64,000 nucleotides of DNA from Bacteroidota bacterium (GCA_011050615.1 DRFJ01000047.1:1-64000); one strand, 5' to 3'. Shown: positions 54,887 to 62,454, numbered from the stretch's first letter. Program-made: numbers and translations. The notes: generated from the sequence alone by a model not told the origin.

Positions 54887-55282
54887 ATGAAAAAAATAAT
54901 TATGATTATGGTTATTGTGACTTTCTTTATTGGTAATGCCCTTTCTCAAACCAGGCAGGCAAGTCACTCCGCAGCTCTTAAAACAGGTGTAAAAACAGTA
55001 GACCTTATTAACGGACTGAAGATCAAAGTGGATTTCAGTCCTGAAAAGGGCACCCTGTGGTTTACAGGAGAATCCAAGGACCTTAAGATGTTTATTACTG
55101 AATTCATTCCCCTGACTGATCCCATTGAAACCGGAATTGAAATAGGGAAAAGCTACCACCTGGATAATATGTATGTCAGTATTGAGTATAAGGTCCTGAC
55201 TATAGAAAATAACAGGGTTACACGTATCTGGTTCAGAATAGCAGCCGCACAACTTGAACTGCCCCAGAAGAACTGGATATGA
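54887..55282 (+). CDS. Small secreted protein of unknown function
   Basis: 131 residues. The N-terminus MKKIIMIMVIVTFFIGNALS-Q is a clear signal peptide; the rest is a compact, mostly beta protein (TVDLINGLKIKVDFSPEKG, TLWFTGESKDL) without any motif I can name. It lacks a lipobox. Its stop (TGA, 55280) is 1 bp before the quinone-oxidoreductase ATG, so they likely share a transcript. Confidence 0.65.
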   Translation: MKKIIMIMVIVTFFIGNALSQTRQASHSAALKTGVKTVDLINGLKIKVDFSPEKGTLWFTGESKDLKMFITEFIPLTDPIETGIEIGKSYHLDNMYVSIEYKVLTIENNRVTRIWFRIAAAQLELPQKNWI

Positions 55283-55283
55283 T

Positions 55284-56261
55284 ATGAAGGCGGTAATACA
55301 GGAAAAACCAGGTGATAAACTGTACGTCAAAGATATTCCTATACCTGAGCCGGGAAAGGGTGAAGTACTGGTAAAAATGAATTATGCACCAGTCAATCCC
55401 TCTGACCTCAGCCTTCTACAGGGCACATATGCAGGCAGTCACAACTATCCCCTTATCCCTGGGATAGAAGGCAGCGGACAGGTAGTTAAAAGCGGCAAGG
55501 GTATTATTGCCAGATCAAGAGAAGGTAAAAGGGTGGCATGTACAGCATCAGGTCAAAGCTATGGAACATGGGCAGAGTATATGGTTACTTCAGCCCTCAG
55601 GACAATACCCCTGGACAAACATATAGATGATGAACAGGGCTCAATGCTTCTTGTTAATCCCCTTACTGCAGTAGCCTTTATCGAAATTGCCCGGAAAGAT
55701 AAAAAGACTGCCCTTGTGAATAATGCTGCGGCCAGCTCACTTGGAAAAATGCTTATAAGCCTCTGCAGGGAAAATAATATAGGCCTGATTAATATTGTGG
55801 CAAGGGAATCCCAGTACCAGTACCTCAAAGAACTTGGTGCCGATTATGTACTTAACAGCAGCTCACCGGATTTTGAAAATGAACTTGCCAGACACTCAGA
55901 TCTTCTCGGGGCAAGGCTCTTCTTTGATGCTGTGGGAGGGAAACAGGCAGAAACCATGTTAAAAGCATCACCTCCGGGAAGTACTATAATTACATATGCA
56001 AAGTTATCCGAACGGAATATACGTGTTGATCCTCGTTTACTCTTACAGCAGGGTAAGAAAATAACAGGTTTCTACCTGGCTAATTATATTTCCGGCAAAT
56101 CAATATTACAGAAACTCAGAGCTACAGGAAAAGCCAAAAAACTACTGTCAGAAAATATTACCATAAAAGTGTCAGCCAGATACCCCCTGGAAAAGATTAA
56201 TGAAGCCCTGGAATATTACCGAAATAATATGTCATCAGGCAAAGTACTGCTTTACCCGTGA
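55284..56261 (+). CDS. Zinc-binding/quinone oxidoreductase family dehydrogenase
   Basis: 325 residues from ATG 55284 (MKAVIQEKPGDKLYVKD); the tracked start at 55254 overlaps the previous gene and adds ten unlikely residues. It is a medium-chain dehydrogenase of the quinone oxidoreductase/Zn-less subgroup: MNYAPVNPSDLSLLQG near residue 40, GIEGSGQVV, and the cofactor domain with AAASSLGKMLISL. No zinc-site cysteine cluster is present. It probably reduces quinones or enones with NADPH. Substrate is unknown. Confidence 0.85.
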   Translation: MKAVIQEKPGDKLYVKDIPIPEPGKGEVLVKMNYAPVNPSDLSLLQGTYAGSHNYPLIPGIEGSGQVVKSGKGIIARSREGKRVACTASGQSYGTWAEYMVTSALRTIPLDKHIDDEQGSMLLVNPLTAVAFIEIARKDKKTALVNNAAASSLGKMLISLCRENNIGLINIVARESQYQYLKELGADYVLNSSSPDFENELARHSDLLGARLFFDAVGGKQAETMLKASPPGSTIITYAKLSERNIRVDPRLLLQQGKKITGFYLANYISGKSILQKLRATGKAKKLLSENITIKVSARYPLEKINEALEYYRNNMSSGKVLLYP

Positions 56262-56275
56262 TATATCCTGATTTT

Positions 56276-57115
56276 TTATCTGCTGAATAACTTAAGAGTC
56301 CGGGACAGACTGTCACGTATTTTATCAAAGGCTTCATCACTAAAAACCATGAGTTCTTTTTGTAAAGCAATATATTCTTCATTCAATTTCTCATCTGGTT
56401 TTTCTGCCGAATTCAAAAATGCGGTAAGCGATCGTAACAGTACAGCATGGTCGTGCCAGTCTCCTATACAGGTTTCGGTAGCATTCAGGTGTTCATAATG
56501 ACTTCTGGTAAAAATATTATCCTTCCGTCTCCATATCAGGGCCAGGAGGGGTTTGATATTTTTCATCACAATACGGACTTCGTGAATATACTGTAAATCT
56601 TCCTGTCCATCCAGCATATTCCTGATTCCATCTGTTTCTGAATAAATAAAGCCGGTAATAAAACTGACAAGCTCTGATCCGGTATGCCGTGAAAGCAATT
56701 CTCTTACCCGGTCGTTGCAATCTTTAAGCCCTGCATAACTAAAAGTATGGATTAGTTTATCAAGATCCGCCTCCCATCCTGTTCTCAGACGGGCAATATA
56801 CCTTGAATATGATTTACATAACTCCCCTTCACAGGGAGCTTCTCCTAATAAACGCAGATTAATCTGACTCTCCCTTATCAGTCCGGCTTGCTTGAAAACA
56901 GGCTTGAAAAGTTGATAATGGTCTTTTGCATTGAAATCTGAGGAGTAAATATACCCGAGCAGACGGAAAATCGATTTAAGCCTTTTTATCCTTACCCGCA
57001 GTTTGTGCAGGTCTTTAAGCCTGTAACTTCCGGGGATGGCCTTCATGAAAGAATAAATATCGCCTATCTGCCTGTTATAGTACACCAGAAGAAATATTTT
57101 TTTCTGCCTGTTCAT
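56276..57115 (-). CDS. CHAD domain-containing protein
   Basis: 279 residues, all-helical, soluble. Conserved His and basic residues of CHAD domains appear as DLHKLRVRIKRLKSIFRLLG (about 35-55), YIHEVRIVMKNIKPLLAL (about 175-195) and IGDWHDHAVLLRSL (about 220). CHAD domains bind inorganic polyphosphate through these basic faces and are often paired with CYTH triphosphatases; none is visible here. It is convergent with the quinone oxidoreductase, 14 bp apart. Confidence 0.85.
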   Translation of the reverse strand: MNRQKKIFLLVYYNRQIGDIYSFMKAIPGSYRLKDLHKLRVRIKRLKSIFRLLGYIYSSDFNAKDHYQLFKPVFKQAGLIRESQINLRLLGEAPCEGELCKSYSRYIARLRTGWEADLDKLIHTFSYAGLKDCNDRVRELLSRHTGSELVSFITGFIYSETDGIRNMLDGQEDLQYIHEVRIVMKNIKPLLALIWRRKDNIFTRSHYEHLNATETCIGDWHDHAVLLRSLTAFLNSAEKPDEKLNEEYIALQKELMVFSDEAFDKIRDSLSRTLKLFSR

Positions 57116-57197
57116 TATAATATATTGTAAGGCTTTAAATTAAGTAAAATTCACCAAAATGCTTAACAATTCAGGTATTCATTATAAATAATTCAAT

Positions 57198-57228
57198 AAC
57201 ACAATAAGACCCAATTGTGTTAACTTTG
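57198..57228 (+). promoter_or_regulatory. Inverted repeat overlapping the trmO promoter
   Basis: An 8-bp perfect inverted repeat, AACACAAT-N8-ATTGTGTT (57198-57221), abuts TAACTTTG (57221-57228), which fits the TAnnTTTG -7 consensus. The ATG of trmO is 18 bases further on. Placed across the region between -33 and -7, it would be a good operator for a repressor, although it may be a chance palindrome in AT-rich DNA. Confidence 0.45.
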
Positions 57229-57245
57229 AAAAAAATCAGGCCATT

Positions 57246-57731
57246 ATGAAATTTGAATTTAAACCTGTCGGATTTATCAGGACACAAAACAGGGAATTGG
57301 CAGGAACCCCCATACAAGCCTCATATGCACAGGATTACACAGGCAAAGCAGAAATACTCCTTGAATATATCCCGGGCCTTAAAGATCTGGAAGGATTCTC
57401 CCATGTTATACTGATTTACGTTTTCGACAGGCATAAGAGAGGCGACTTTAAGCTTCAGGTTCAACCATACCTGGATGATGAAACAAGAGGCGTATTCGCG
57501 ACAAGGGCTCCTAAACGGCCGAATAACATAGGCCTTTCAATAGTAAAGGTTCAACAGATAAAAAATAACATGATATTTTTTTCGGGGGCCGACATGCTTG
57601 ACAATACACCTTTGCTTGATATCAAACCTTTTATCCCTGAATTTGATTATGGTGAGAACTTCCGCATCGGATGGCTTGAGGACAAAATAAAACTCAGTGA
57701 AAAAAAAGAAGCTGATGACAGGTTTAAATAA
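57246..57731 (+). CDS. trmO: tRNA (N6-threonylcarbamoyladenosine(37)-N6)-methyltransferase TrmO
   Basis: 161 residues, the normal size for a TsaA-like beta-barrel methyltransferase. FKPVGFIRTQ at the N-terminus and RAPKRPNNIGLSIVKV (the SAM-binding RPN..G motif, about 95-110) are the family marks, as is LEGFSHVILIYVF. It methylates t6A37, made by TsaD (29.4 kb in this window), to m6t6A. The reverse complement of its 3' end overlaps the ORF of the Lgt-like remnant. Confidence 0.93.
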   Translation: MKFEFKPVGFIRTQNRELAGTPIQASYAQDYTGKAEILLEYIPGLKDLEGFSHVILIYVFDRHKRGDFKLQVQPYLDDETRGVFATRAPKRPNNIGLSIVKVQQIKNNMIFFSGADMLDNTPLLDIKPFIPEFDYGENFRIGWLEDKIKLSEKKEADDRFK

Positions 57732-57754
57732 AAATTCCGGGGATAAAGAATACA

Positions 57755-57908
57755 CAGAAGAGTCAAAGCCAATACAACATCCTGCAAAGAGACATCCAGG
57801 TTTCTGTATTGCAGGTCCTAAAGGCAGCACCCATGCATATAAGCGCAATACGGGCTTTTTAAAACTCAAAAGCCTTTTTGCCAGCAAACCTCCTGCAAGG
57901 GTAAAATA
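57755..57908 (-). pseudogene. Lgt-like (prolipoprotein diacylglyceryl transferase family) fragment
   Basis: A minus-strand frame reads TLAGGLLAKRLLSFKKPVLR LYAWVLPLGPAIQKPGCLFA GCCIGFD. The LPLGxAI...GC...AGCC-G pattern resembles the Lgt family segment that contains LPLGLAIGRIGCF, with the usual RI lost. It runs without a proper start and merges into the antisense of trmO, so no complete gene is present. A poor ORF of the plus strand (57697-57990) is its shadow. Moderate confidence only: it rests on one short block. Confidence 0.5.
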
Positions 57909-58116
57909 TTATTGCAATAATAGTCTCTGTCGTAGTCTTCCGGATTGGTTGATTTATTTCTTTAACAGAAAAATACAACATTTAGGCTGAATAATTATTG
58001 CAACCGGGAAATTCTTTTTTTTACCCGATTTTTATTGGTGAAATCCTTAAATCAAACGCATTTATTTATTTTTACTGTTTCTTTAAAAACTAAAGAAATG
58101 TGCTGATTAGGTTTCC
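57909..58116. other. Gap without recognised genes
   Basis: About 200 bp between the Lgt-like remnant and the VTT-domain gene. AT-rich, with T-runs near 58014 and 58021. No promoter match or hairpin stands out, and I recognise no coding signal. Confidence 0.5.
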
Positions 58117-58677
58117 ATGAAAGTAAAAAGAAAGATCAGAAAAAAAACCTTTTACCTCTGGCTGGTGATTATTGCTATATTACTGGCCCTGTATTTTATT
58201 AACAAGGACTGGTTTGATATAAGCTTCCTGCAAAGATTTGTTGATGATAATAAATTCCTGGTAATCACGATATATCTTTTAATACTTACACTTATCGGTC
58301 TCACATTCATCCCTTCAACACCATTTGCAATGGCCGGTCTCCTTCTTTTTCCCGCCCTTGAAACATTTATTATAAACATGATTGGTATAATAAGCTCAAC
58401 CGCTATTGTATACTATTTTACACGTTTTCTCGGACTGGATAAATGGATAGAGCTGAAATTTCCAAAGCAGATCGAAAAAACCAGGAAGGCACTGAGCAAT
58501 AAGGAACTTCCCATTATTATCGGATGGAGCTTCTTTCCGATTGTACCCACGGATCTGATCATTTATGTTGGTAGTTCACTGCGTATATCGTATCTTAAAT
58601 CTGTAACCGGAGTACTCATTGGTGAAGGCGCCCTTAACGCATTATATATCTTTTCATTTGACTTTTTTTTCCTTTAA
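58117..58677 (+). CDS. VTT-domain (TVP38/TMEM64/DedA-like) membrane protein
   Basis: 186 residues, about five membrane helices after a basic N-terminus (KVKRKIRKK). IGLTFIPSTPFAMAGLLLF and GWSFFPIVPTDLIIYVGSSL are typical of the VTT/SNARE-associated family, with the F-x-P...G pattern in re-entrant helices. These proteins are linked to lipid scrambling or undecaprenyl-phosphate flipping in DedA relatives. It ends with an aromatic tail. The porin-like gene starts 39 bp downstream in the same direction. Confidence 0.85.
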   Translation: MKVKRKIRKKTFYLWLVIIAILLALYFINKDWFDISFLQRFVDDNKFLVITIYLLILTLIGLTFIPSTPFAMAGLLLFPALETFIINMIGIISSTAIVYYFTRFLGLDKWIELKFPKQIEKTRKALSNKELPIIIGWSFFPIVPTDLIIYVGSSLRISYLKSVTGVLIGEGALNALYIFSFDFFFL

Positions 58678-58716
58678 CCTGACAAATTTTGAAAATGCTT
58701 TTTAAAAAAATGTATT

Positions 58717-59793
58717 ATGAAAAAATATCTAATATTGATCATCGCCGGTATTTTAAATATTATTACAGGATATTCTCAGGATGGCAAAGAACAAATACCA
58801 TTTTTGCAGAATACCACCATATCAGGAGAATGGTTCCTCGGATTTGGATACAACGATTATACTGAAATCAGCGCCTTTTATCTCAAAAGGGGGTATTTTA
58901 CTATCAGAACCAAAATTAATGATGTCTTTTCCGTAAGATACACACAGGATATAACAACAGATACTGAGGGAAGCGATATGGGAAATGTCGAAATGAGACT
59001 TAAGTACCTGCTGTTAAAAGTTAATCTTATAAATAACGATTTACTGAAGAATTCTTACCTGGAATTTGGACTGGTTCACAGGCCCTGGCTCTGTTATGAA
59101 CAGAGTATAACAGGTTACCGGGTACAGGGCAAAATGTATACTGATAGATATAATCTTCTCAGCTCAGCTGATTTTGGGGTAACATATTCAGGTCTGCTGG
59201 GAGGTGAGATGAACCAGGAGTACAAGGATAGGGTAAGCTCATATTTCCCTGGCAGGTATGGCAGTTTCAGCTTTGGAATTTATAACGGGGGCGGTTATCA
59301 TGCACTCGAAAAAAATAACAATAAAATCATTGAGGGCAGACTGAGTGTCAGGCCCCTGCCTGATAAAATACCTGGATTTCAATTATCCTATTCATTCTCT
59401 TACGGTAATTCTAATACTGCCTTGAACAATGCAAAGTACAGGTTAAATATTTTTCATCTTTCTTCACTGAGTAAAAATCATAAATTAATGATCCAATATT
59501 ACCAGGGTACAGGAGGACATGGCGATGATTATACTGATTCCGACGGGTTTTCATACCAGAATAAGGGCTACTCGGGTTTTGCAGAGATAATGATACCCGG
59601 AACATCCTTTTCATTGTTCTCCAGGTATGATAAGTTTATATCTTACCAGGATACGAAACAGATACAGAACACTTTCATAGCAGGAATAACATACCGGTTC
59701 CTGAGAAATAAAGTTTTACTGAACTTTGACCAGAATGAAAATAGGGGTATTTATACAAGGATTTATGAACTTGCCCTTGAAATAAACTTTTAA
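58717..59793 (+). CDS. Outer-membrane beta-barrel (porin-like) protein
   Basis: 358 residues with a signal peptide (LILIIAGILNIITGYS-QDG). The mature part consists of alternating aromatic/polar strands such as GYFTIRTKINDVFSVRYTQD and IQNTFIAGITYRFLRNKVLLNFDQNE, and ends in a C-terminal beta strand with terminal aromatic (ALEINF), characteristic of outer-membrane barrels. It resembles phosphate-selective porin O/P or general Bacteroidetes porins, but I cannot name a substrate. Confidence 0.75.
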   Translation: MKKYLILIIAGILNIITGYSQDGKEQIPFLQNTTISGEWFLGFGYNDYTEISAFYLKRGYFTIRTKINDVFSVRYTQDITTDTEGSDMGNVEMRLKYLLLKVNLINNDLLKNSYLEFGLVHRPWLCYEQSITGYRVQGKMYTDRYNLLSSADFGVTYSGLLGGEMNQEYKDRVSSYFPGRYGSFSFGIYNGGGYHALEKNNNKIIEGRLSVRPLPDKIPGFQLSYSFSYGNSNTALNNAKYRLNIFHLSSLSKNHKLMIQYYQGTGGHGDDYTDSDGFSYQNKGYSGFAEIMIPGTSFSLFSRYDKFISYQDTKQIQNTFIAGITYRFLRNKVLLNFDQNENRGIYTRIYELALEINF

Positions 59794-59814
59794 TAAATTA
59801 AAAAGCAAAAAGAA

Positions 59815-60148
59815 TCAGTTATTTATCAACCGTGTATATTCTAAGGGTGTGCTTACAGCATGAACGTTCCCGGGTAATTCCCCTTAAATATTCCGTACAA
59901 GAACACCACTGGCAATAATGACCCGATCCTTAAATGCAGCGGAAAGAGCTTCAATGTATTCATCATTATTAATACCTGAAAACCCTGATGATGTTGATCA
60001 ATTTTCTGAGATCATCGTCTGTATATCTTCTCCTGTTGGTAGAAGTGCGGTGTGGCCTGATAATACCGTATCTTTATTCCCATATTCTTATCGTATGAAC
60101 TTTACTGTTCGAAAGCTTCTCCAAATCCTTTATGGTATACTCTCCCAT
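59815..60148 (-). pseudogene. MerR-family transcriptional regulator, internally deleted with nonsense codons
   Basis: From ATG at 60148 on the minus strand: GEYTIKDLEKLSNSKVHTIRIWE-stop-RYGIIRPHRTSTN, the MerR winged-helix start in which the normal WEQRYG is broken by TAA (CAA to TAA). It continues RRYTDDDLRKLINI, then loses frame and the middle. In another frame it resumes NDEYIEALSAAFKDRVIIAS and GELPGNVHAVSTPLEYTRLI, resembling the C-terminal end of a B12-binding-type regulator, with a further TAA between. It ends TGA at 59815. The plus-strand ORF 59918 is a shadow. It is a clearly dead gene; the family is firm, the B12-binding part is inference. Confidence 0.85.
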
Positions 60149-60276
60149 CGGCCTGGTTTTATTGTTTTAAATATATCAATTTATTAAACAATTAAAATGT
60201 GTTAAATGGTTTAGTCCGGTTTCGAGGTCAGTATTATTCCTGTATTTTTTTTATATTGTTCAAAAAATGTACAGGT

Positions 60277-60762
60277 ATGAATAATATAAGGTTTCTTTTG
60301 TCCCTCATGGTATTTATGCAAGCCTGTGTATCTGCCGACAACAATCCGGAAACTGTAACGGGTGTAATTAACGAAGCAGTTTATGATTCGGTTCTTGCCC
60401 GTGAACTCAAGGCTGACTCTTATGGCATGAAGCAGTATATAATGGCTTTCCTGATCCGTGGAGACAGCAGTTCGGCTGACAGCGCTGAAGCAGCAAGATT
60501 ACAAAGAGCACATCTGGACAATATAACCAGGCTGGCACAAGAAGGTAAATTATTGCTTGCCGGCCCCCTCCTTGATGATACTGATATTAGGGGTATATAT
60601 ATATTTAACGTAAGTACTGTTGAAGAAGCAGAAAAGCTGGCCGGATCGGATCCTGCAATAAAGGCAGGCGTTCTTAAAATGGAACTTCACCCCTGGTATG
60701 GATCAGCTGCACTTCAAAAACTGAATGAAATTCATGCAAGGATTCAGTCCGGCAATATTTAA
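60277..60762 (+). CDS. YciI-family lipoprotein
   Basis: 161 residues from ATG 60277 (MNNIRFLLSLMVF), preceded by an AGG site; the tracked start at 60199 adds 26 residues with no signal sequence. Lipobox FMQAC-V marks a lipoprotein. The domain MAFLIRGDS...LQRAHLDNITRLAQEGKLLLAGPLLDD is the YciI/DGPF fold, with the conserved His and the AGP loop; YciI-type domains are found in peroxidase-like or metabolic enzymes, and the extracytoplasmic form is common in Bacteroidetes. Function unknown. Confidence 0.82.
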   Translation: MNNIRFLLSLMVFMQACVSADNNPETVTGVINEAVYDSVLARELKADSYGMKQYIMAFLIRGDSSSADSAEAARLQRAHLDNITRLAQEGKLLLAGPLLDDTDIRGIYIFNVSTVEEAEKLAGSDPAIKAGVLKMELHPWYGSAALQKLNEIHARIQSGNI

Positions 60763-60800
60763 TAATTCATTAAATATAAAATAGTACGGAAGGAACAAAA

Positions 60801-60953
60801 CGAATATATTTATTTGTCATAGACGGTAAAATAGAAAAAGGGAAAGATATTCCTTGAAAAAGGGATGCAATAGGTATTGCGGAAACAGAAGAAATTGATA
60901 TAAAAGCATTTAATTAATCCTATATTTTGTTAATTGAAATACCAATGACTTAA
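60801..60953 (+). pseudogene. Pirin-family protein, C-terminal fragment with nonsense codons
   Basis: A plus-strand frame reads RIYLFVIDGKIEKGKDIP-stop-KRDAIGIAETEEIDIKAFN-stop-SYILLIEIPMT-stop. This is the final beta strands of the pirin cupin family (VYLFVI.G...RDG.GI.ET..I.IKA...LLIEIP). Two in-frame stops (TGA and TAA) and loss of the N-terminal 80% make it a remnant. It sits between the YciI gene and the nitroreductase fragment. Pirins are often quercetinase-like or transcription-linked proteins. Confidence 0.83.
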
Positions 60954-60965
60954 TCAAATTTTACT

Positions 60966-61040
60966 ATGGAAATAGCCAATCTGATAAAAACCAGGTGGAG
61001 TCCCGGAGCTTTCAGTGATCATACACCAAGGAATGAGGAA
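60966..61040 (+). pseudogene. Nitroreductase-family protein, N-terminal fragment
   Basis: Starting at ATG 60966 is MEIANLIKTRWSPGAFSDHTP, which matches the usual start of nitroreductase/flavin reductase proteins (xxLIKxRxSPRAFSDxPV), here with a damaged R to G. Similarity stops within 25 residues, after which the frame runs straight into the signal peptide of the MBL gene. The ORF track fuses the two. It stands 12 bp after the pirin remnant, the pair perhaps having been one operon. Confidence 0.65.
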
Positions 61041-61067
61041 ATTTACATTCAAAATATTGAAAATATT

Positions 61068-61994
61068 ATGATGAGAGTAATGTTGAGGTTTTCATTAATT
61101 CTCCTGCTGCTTGTGCCGGTATCACTAATTGCCCGGGGACAGCCTTATATAATTGTTCTCGGGGTGGCACAGGATGGTGGTTATCCTCATATGGGCTGTA
61201 CAAAGGAATGTTGCAGATCAGCATGGGAAAATCCCTCCATAAGGAGAAACGTAGTTTCTCTTGCCCTGGTGGATCCTGTTTCACAGCACTGGTATCTTTT
61301 TGAAGCAACTCCGGATATCAGGGAACAATTACATCTTTTCAGGCAACTTACATCGGGGAAATACAATTACCTTCCGAGGGCGGTATTTGTGAGTCATGCC
61401 CACATAGGTCATTATACCGGGCTGATGCAATTCGGGCGCGAAGTGATGAATACAGATGGTATTAGCCTGTATGTAATGCCACGGATGAAGGCTTTCCTGG
61501 AGAATAACGGCCCCTGGGATCAGCTTGTGAGACTTGAGAACATTATACCAGTGGAGATAAATGATGGTTCGGAACTTGCCATTTCAGAAGAAATTACCGT
61601 CAAGAGCTTCTCGGTGCCACACCGCAATGAATACTCAGAAACGGCAGCTTACAAAATAATAGCCGGTAACAGGTCTTATCTTTTTATCCCTGACATTAAC
61701 AAATGGGATAAAATGAATAAGGATATTATCAGTCTTGTTCAATCATCTGACATATCTTTCCTCGATGGTACCTTCTATTCCCAAGGTGAGCTACCTGGAC
61801 GTAATATGGATGAGATCCCCCATCCCTTTATAGTGGAAACAATGGAACTGTTCAGCCGGGAAGACAAAGAGACGAAGAATAAAATACATTTTATTCATTT
61901 CAACCATTCCAACCCGGTGCTTTACAATAAAGGCATCCGGGAAGAGATACTGACCAAAGGGTTTAATATTGCTGAGCAAGGACATAATTACTAG
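61068..61994 (+). CDS. PqqB-like MBL-fold metallohydrolase, exported
   Basis: 308 residues from ATG 61068 (a further Met at 61071 is equally possible); the tracked start at 60966 lies in the nitroreductase fragment. A signal peptide (LRFSLILLLLVPVSLIARGQ) sends it out of the cytoplasm. YIIVLGVAQDGGYPHMGCTKECC and VSHAHIGHYTGLM resemble PqqB-type beta-lactamase-fold proteins; in the metal motif the usual H-x-H-x-D-H is HAHIGH, with Gly replacing Asp, and a CTKECC cluster may bind zinc. Other motifs are SVPHRNEYS and HFIHFNHSNP. Substrate unknown. Confidence 0.85.
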   Translation: MMRVMLRFSLILLLLVPVSLIARGQPYIIVLGVAQDGGYPHMGCTKECCRSAWENPSIRRNVVSLALVDPVSQHWYLFEATPDIREQLHLFRQLTSGKYNYLPRAVFVSHAHIGHYTGLMQFGREVMNTDGISLYVMPRMKAFLENNGPWDQLVRLENIIPVEINDGSELAISEEITVKSFSVPHRNEYSETAAYKIIAGNRSYLFIPDINKWDKMNKDIISLVQSSDISFLDGTFYSQGELPGRNMDEIPHPFIVETMELFSREDKETKNKIHFIHFNHSNPVLYNKGIREEILTKGFNIAEQGHNY

Positions 61995-62005
61995 ATCATA
62001 ATACT

Positions 62006-62330
62006 ATGGGTCCTGTCTGGTTAAGCATAGCATTTGTCTTTGGTTTCCTGATAAGGCTGATTGGATTACCACCGCTGGTAGGATATTTAATAGCAGGATT
62101 TGTGCTTATTTTTTTTTGGCGCCGAGTCGGGTGAGTTTATCGAAACAGTTTCTGACCTCGGTGTAACCTTATTGCTTTTCACCATTGGTCTGAAGCTGAA
62201 AATAAAGAACCTGCTCAGGCATGAGGTATATGGAGGTGCGCTTATTCATATGCTGATTATTACTGTTATATTTGCCGAGGCAGGTTCGGGGCTTGCCGAC
62301 CATATATGCAAAACCTTTTCAAACAGTTGA
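62006..62330 (+). pseudogene. CPA2 (Kef-like) cation:proton antiporter, truncated and frameshifted
   Basis: From ATG 62006: GPVWLSIAFVFGFLIRLIGLPPLVGYLIAGFVL, the first helices of a monovalent cation:proton antiporter-2. A frameshift at a run of ten T's (about 62110-62119) moves the reading to GAESGEFIETVSDLGVTLLL FTIGLKLKIKNL and GGALIHMLIITVIF, again typical N-terminal CPA2 sequence, before AEAGSGLADHICKTF and stop at 62330. The remaining 300 or more residues are absent. The tail AEAGSGLADHI might be the family's C-terminus, which would imply an internal deletion, but this is uncertain. The ORF 62100-62330 is part of it. Confidence 0.85.
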
Positions 62331-62397
62331 TAACTCTTCCCGATAAGGTCTATACAGGATAAGCGCCAATAAGATTCCTAGATAATTTATAATTGAC

Positions 62398-62429
62398 TTT
62401 GGTGTTTTGGAAAATACTTAGTACTTTTG
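62398..62429 (+). promoter_or_regulatory. tRNA-Lys promoter (Bacteroidetes housekeeping type)
   Basis: TTTG (62398-62401), then exactly 20 bases, then TACTTTTG (62422-62429), a full match to the Bacteroidetes consensus TTTG-N19-21-TAnnTTTG. Transcription would begin at about 62436, some 20 bases ahead of the tRNA. Confidence 0.85.
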
Positions 62430-62454
62430 CATCGCCTTTTAAAAAGGACACGGA

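Noticed and set aside
57697-57990. Plus-strand ORF of 97 residues after trmO
   Set aside because: Unlike any family I know, overlaps trmO by 35 bp, and the minus strand shows an Lgt-like block.
59918-60187. Plus-strand ORF of 89 residues
   Set aside because: It is the reverse complement of the decayed MerR gene; the minus strand gives clear family motifs.
60801-60953. UGA in the pirin frame as selenocysteine, suggested by the SelD fusion
   Set aside because: The same frame also has a TAA and lacks its N-terminal four fifths, so it is a dead gene rather than a selenoprotein.
60966-61067. N-terminal extension of the MBL-fold protein
   Set aside because: The first 25 residues match the nitroreductase start and precede a proper signal peptide, so the real start is about 61068.
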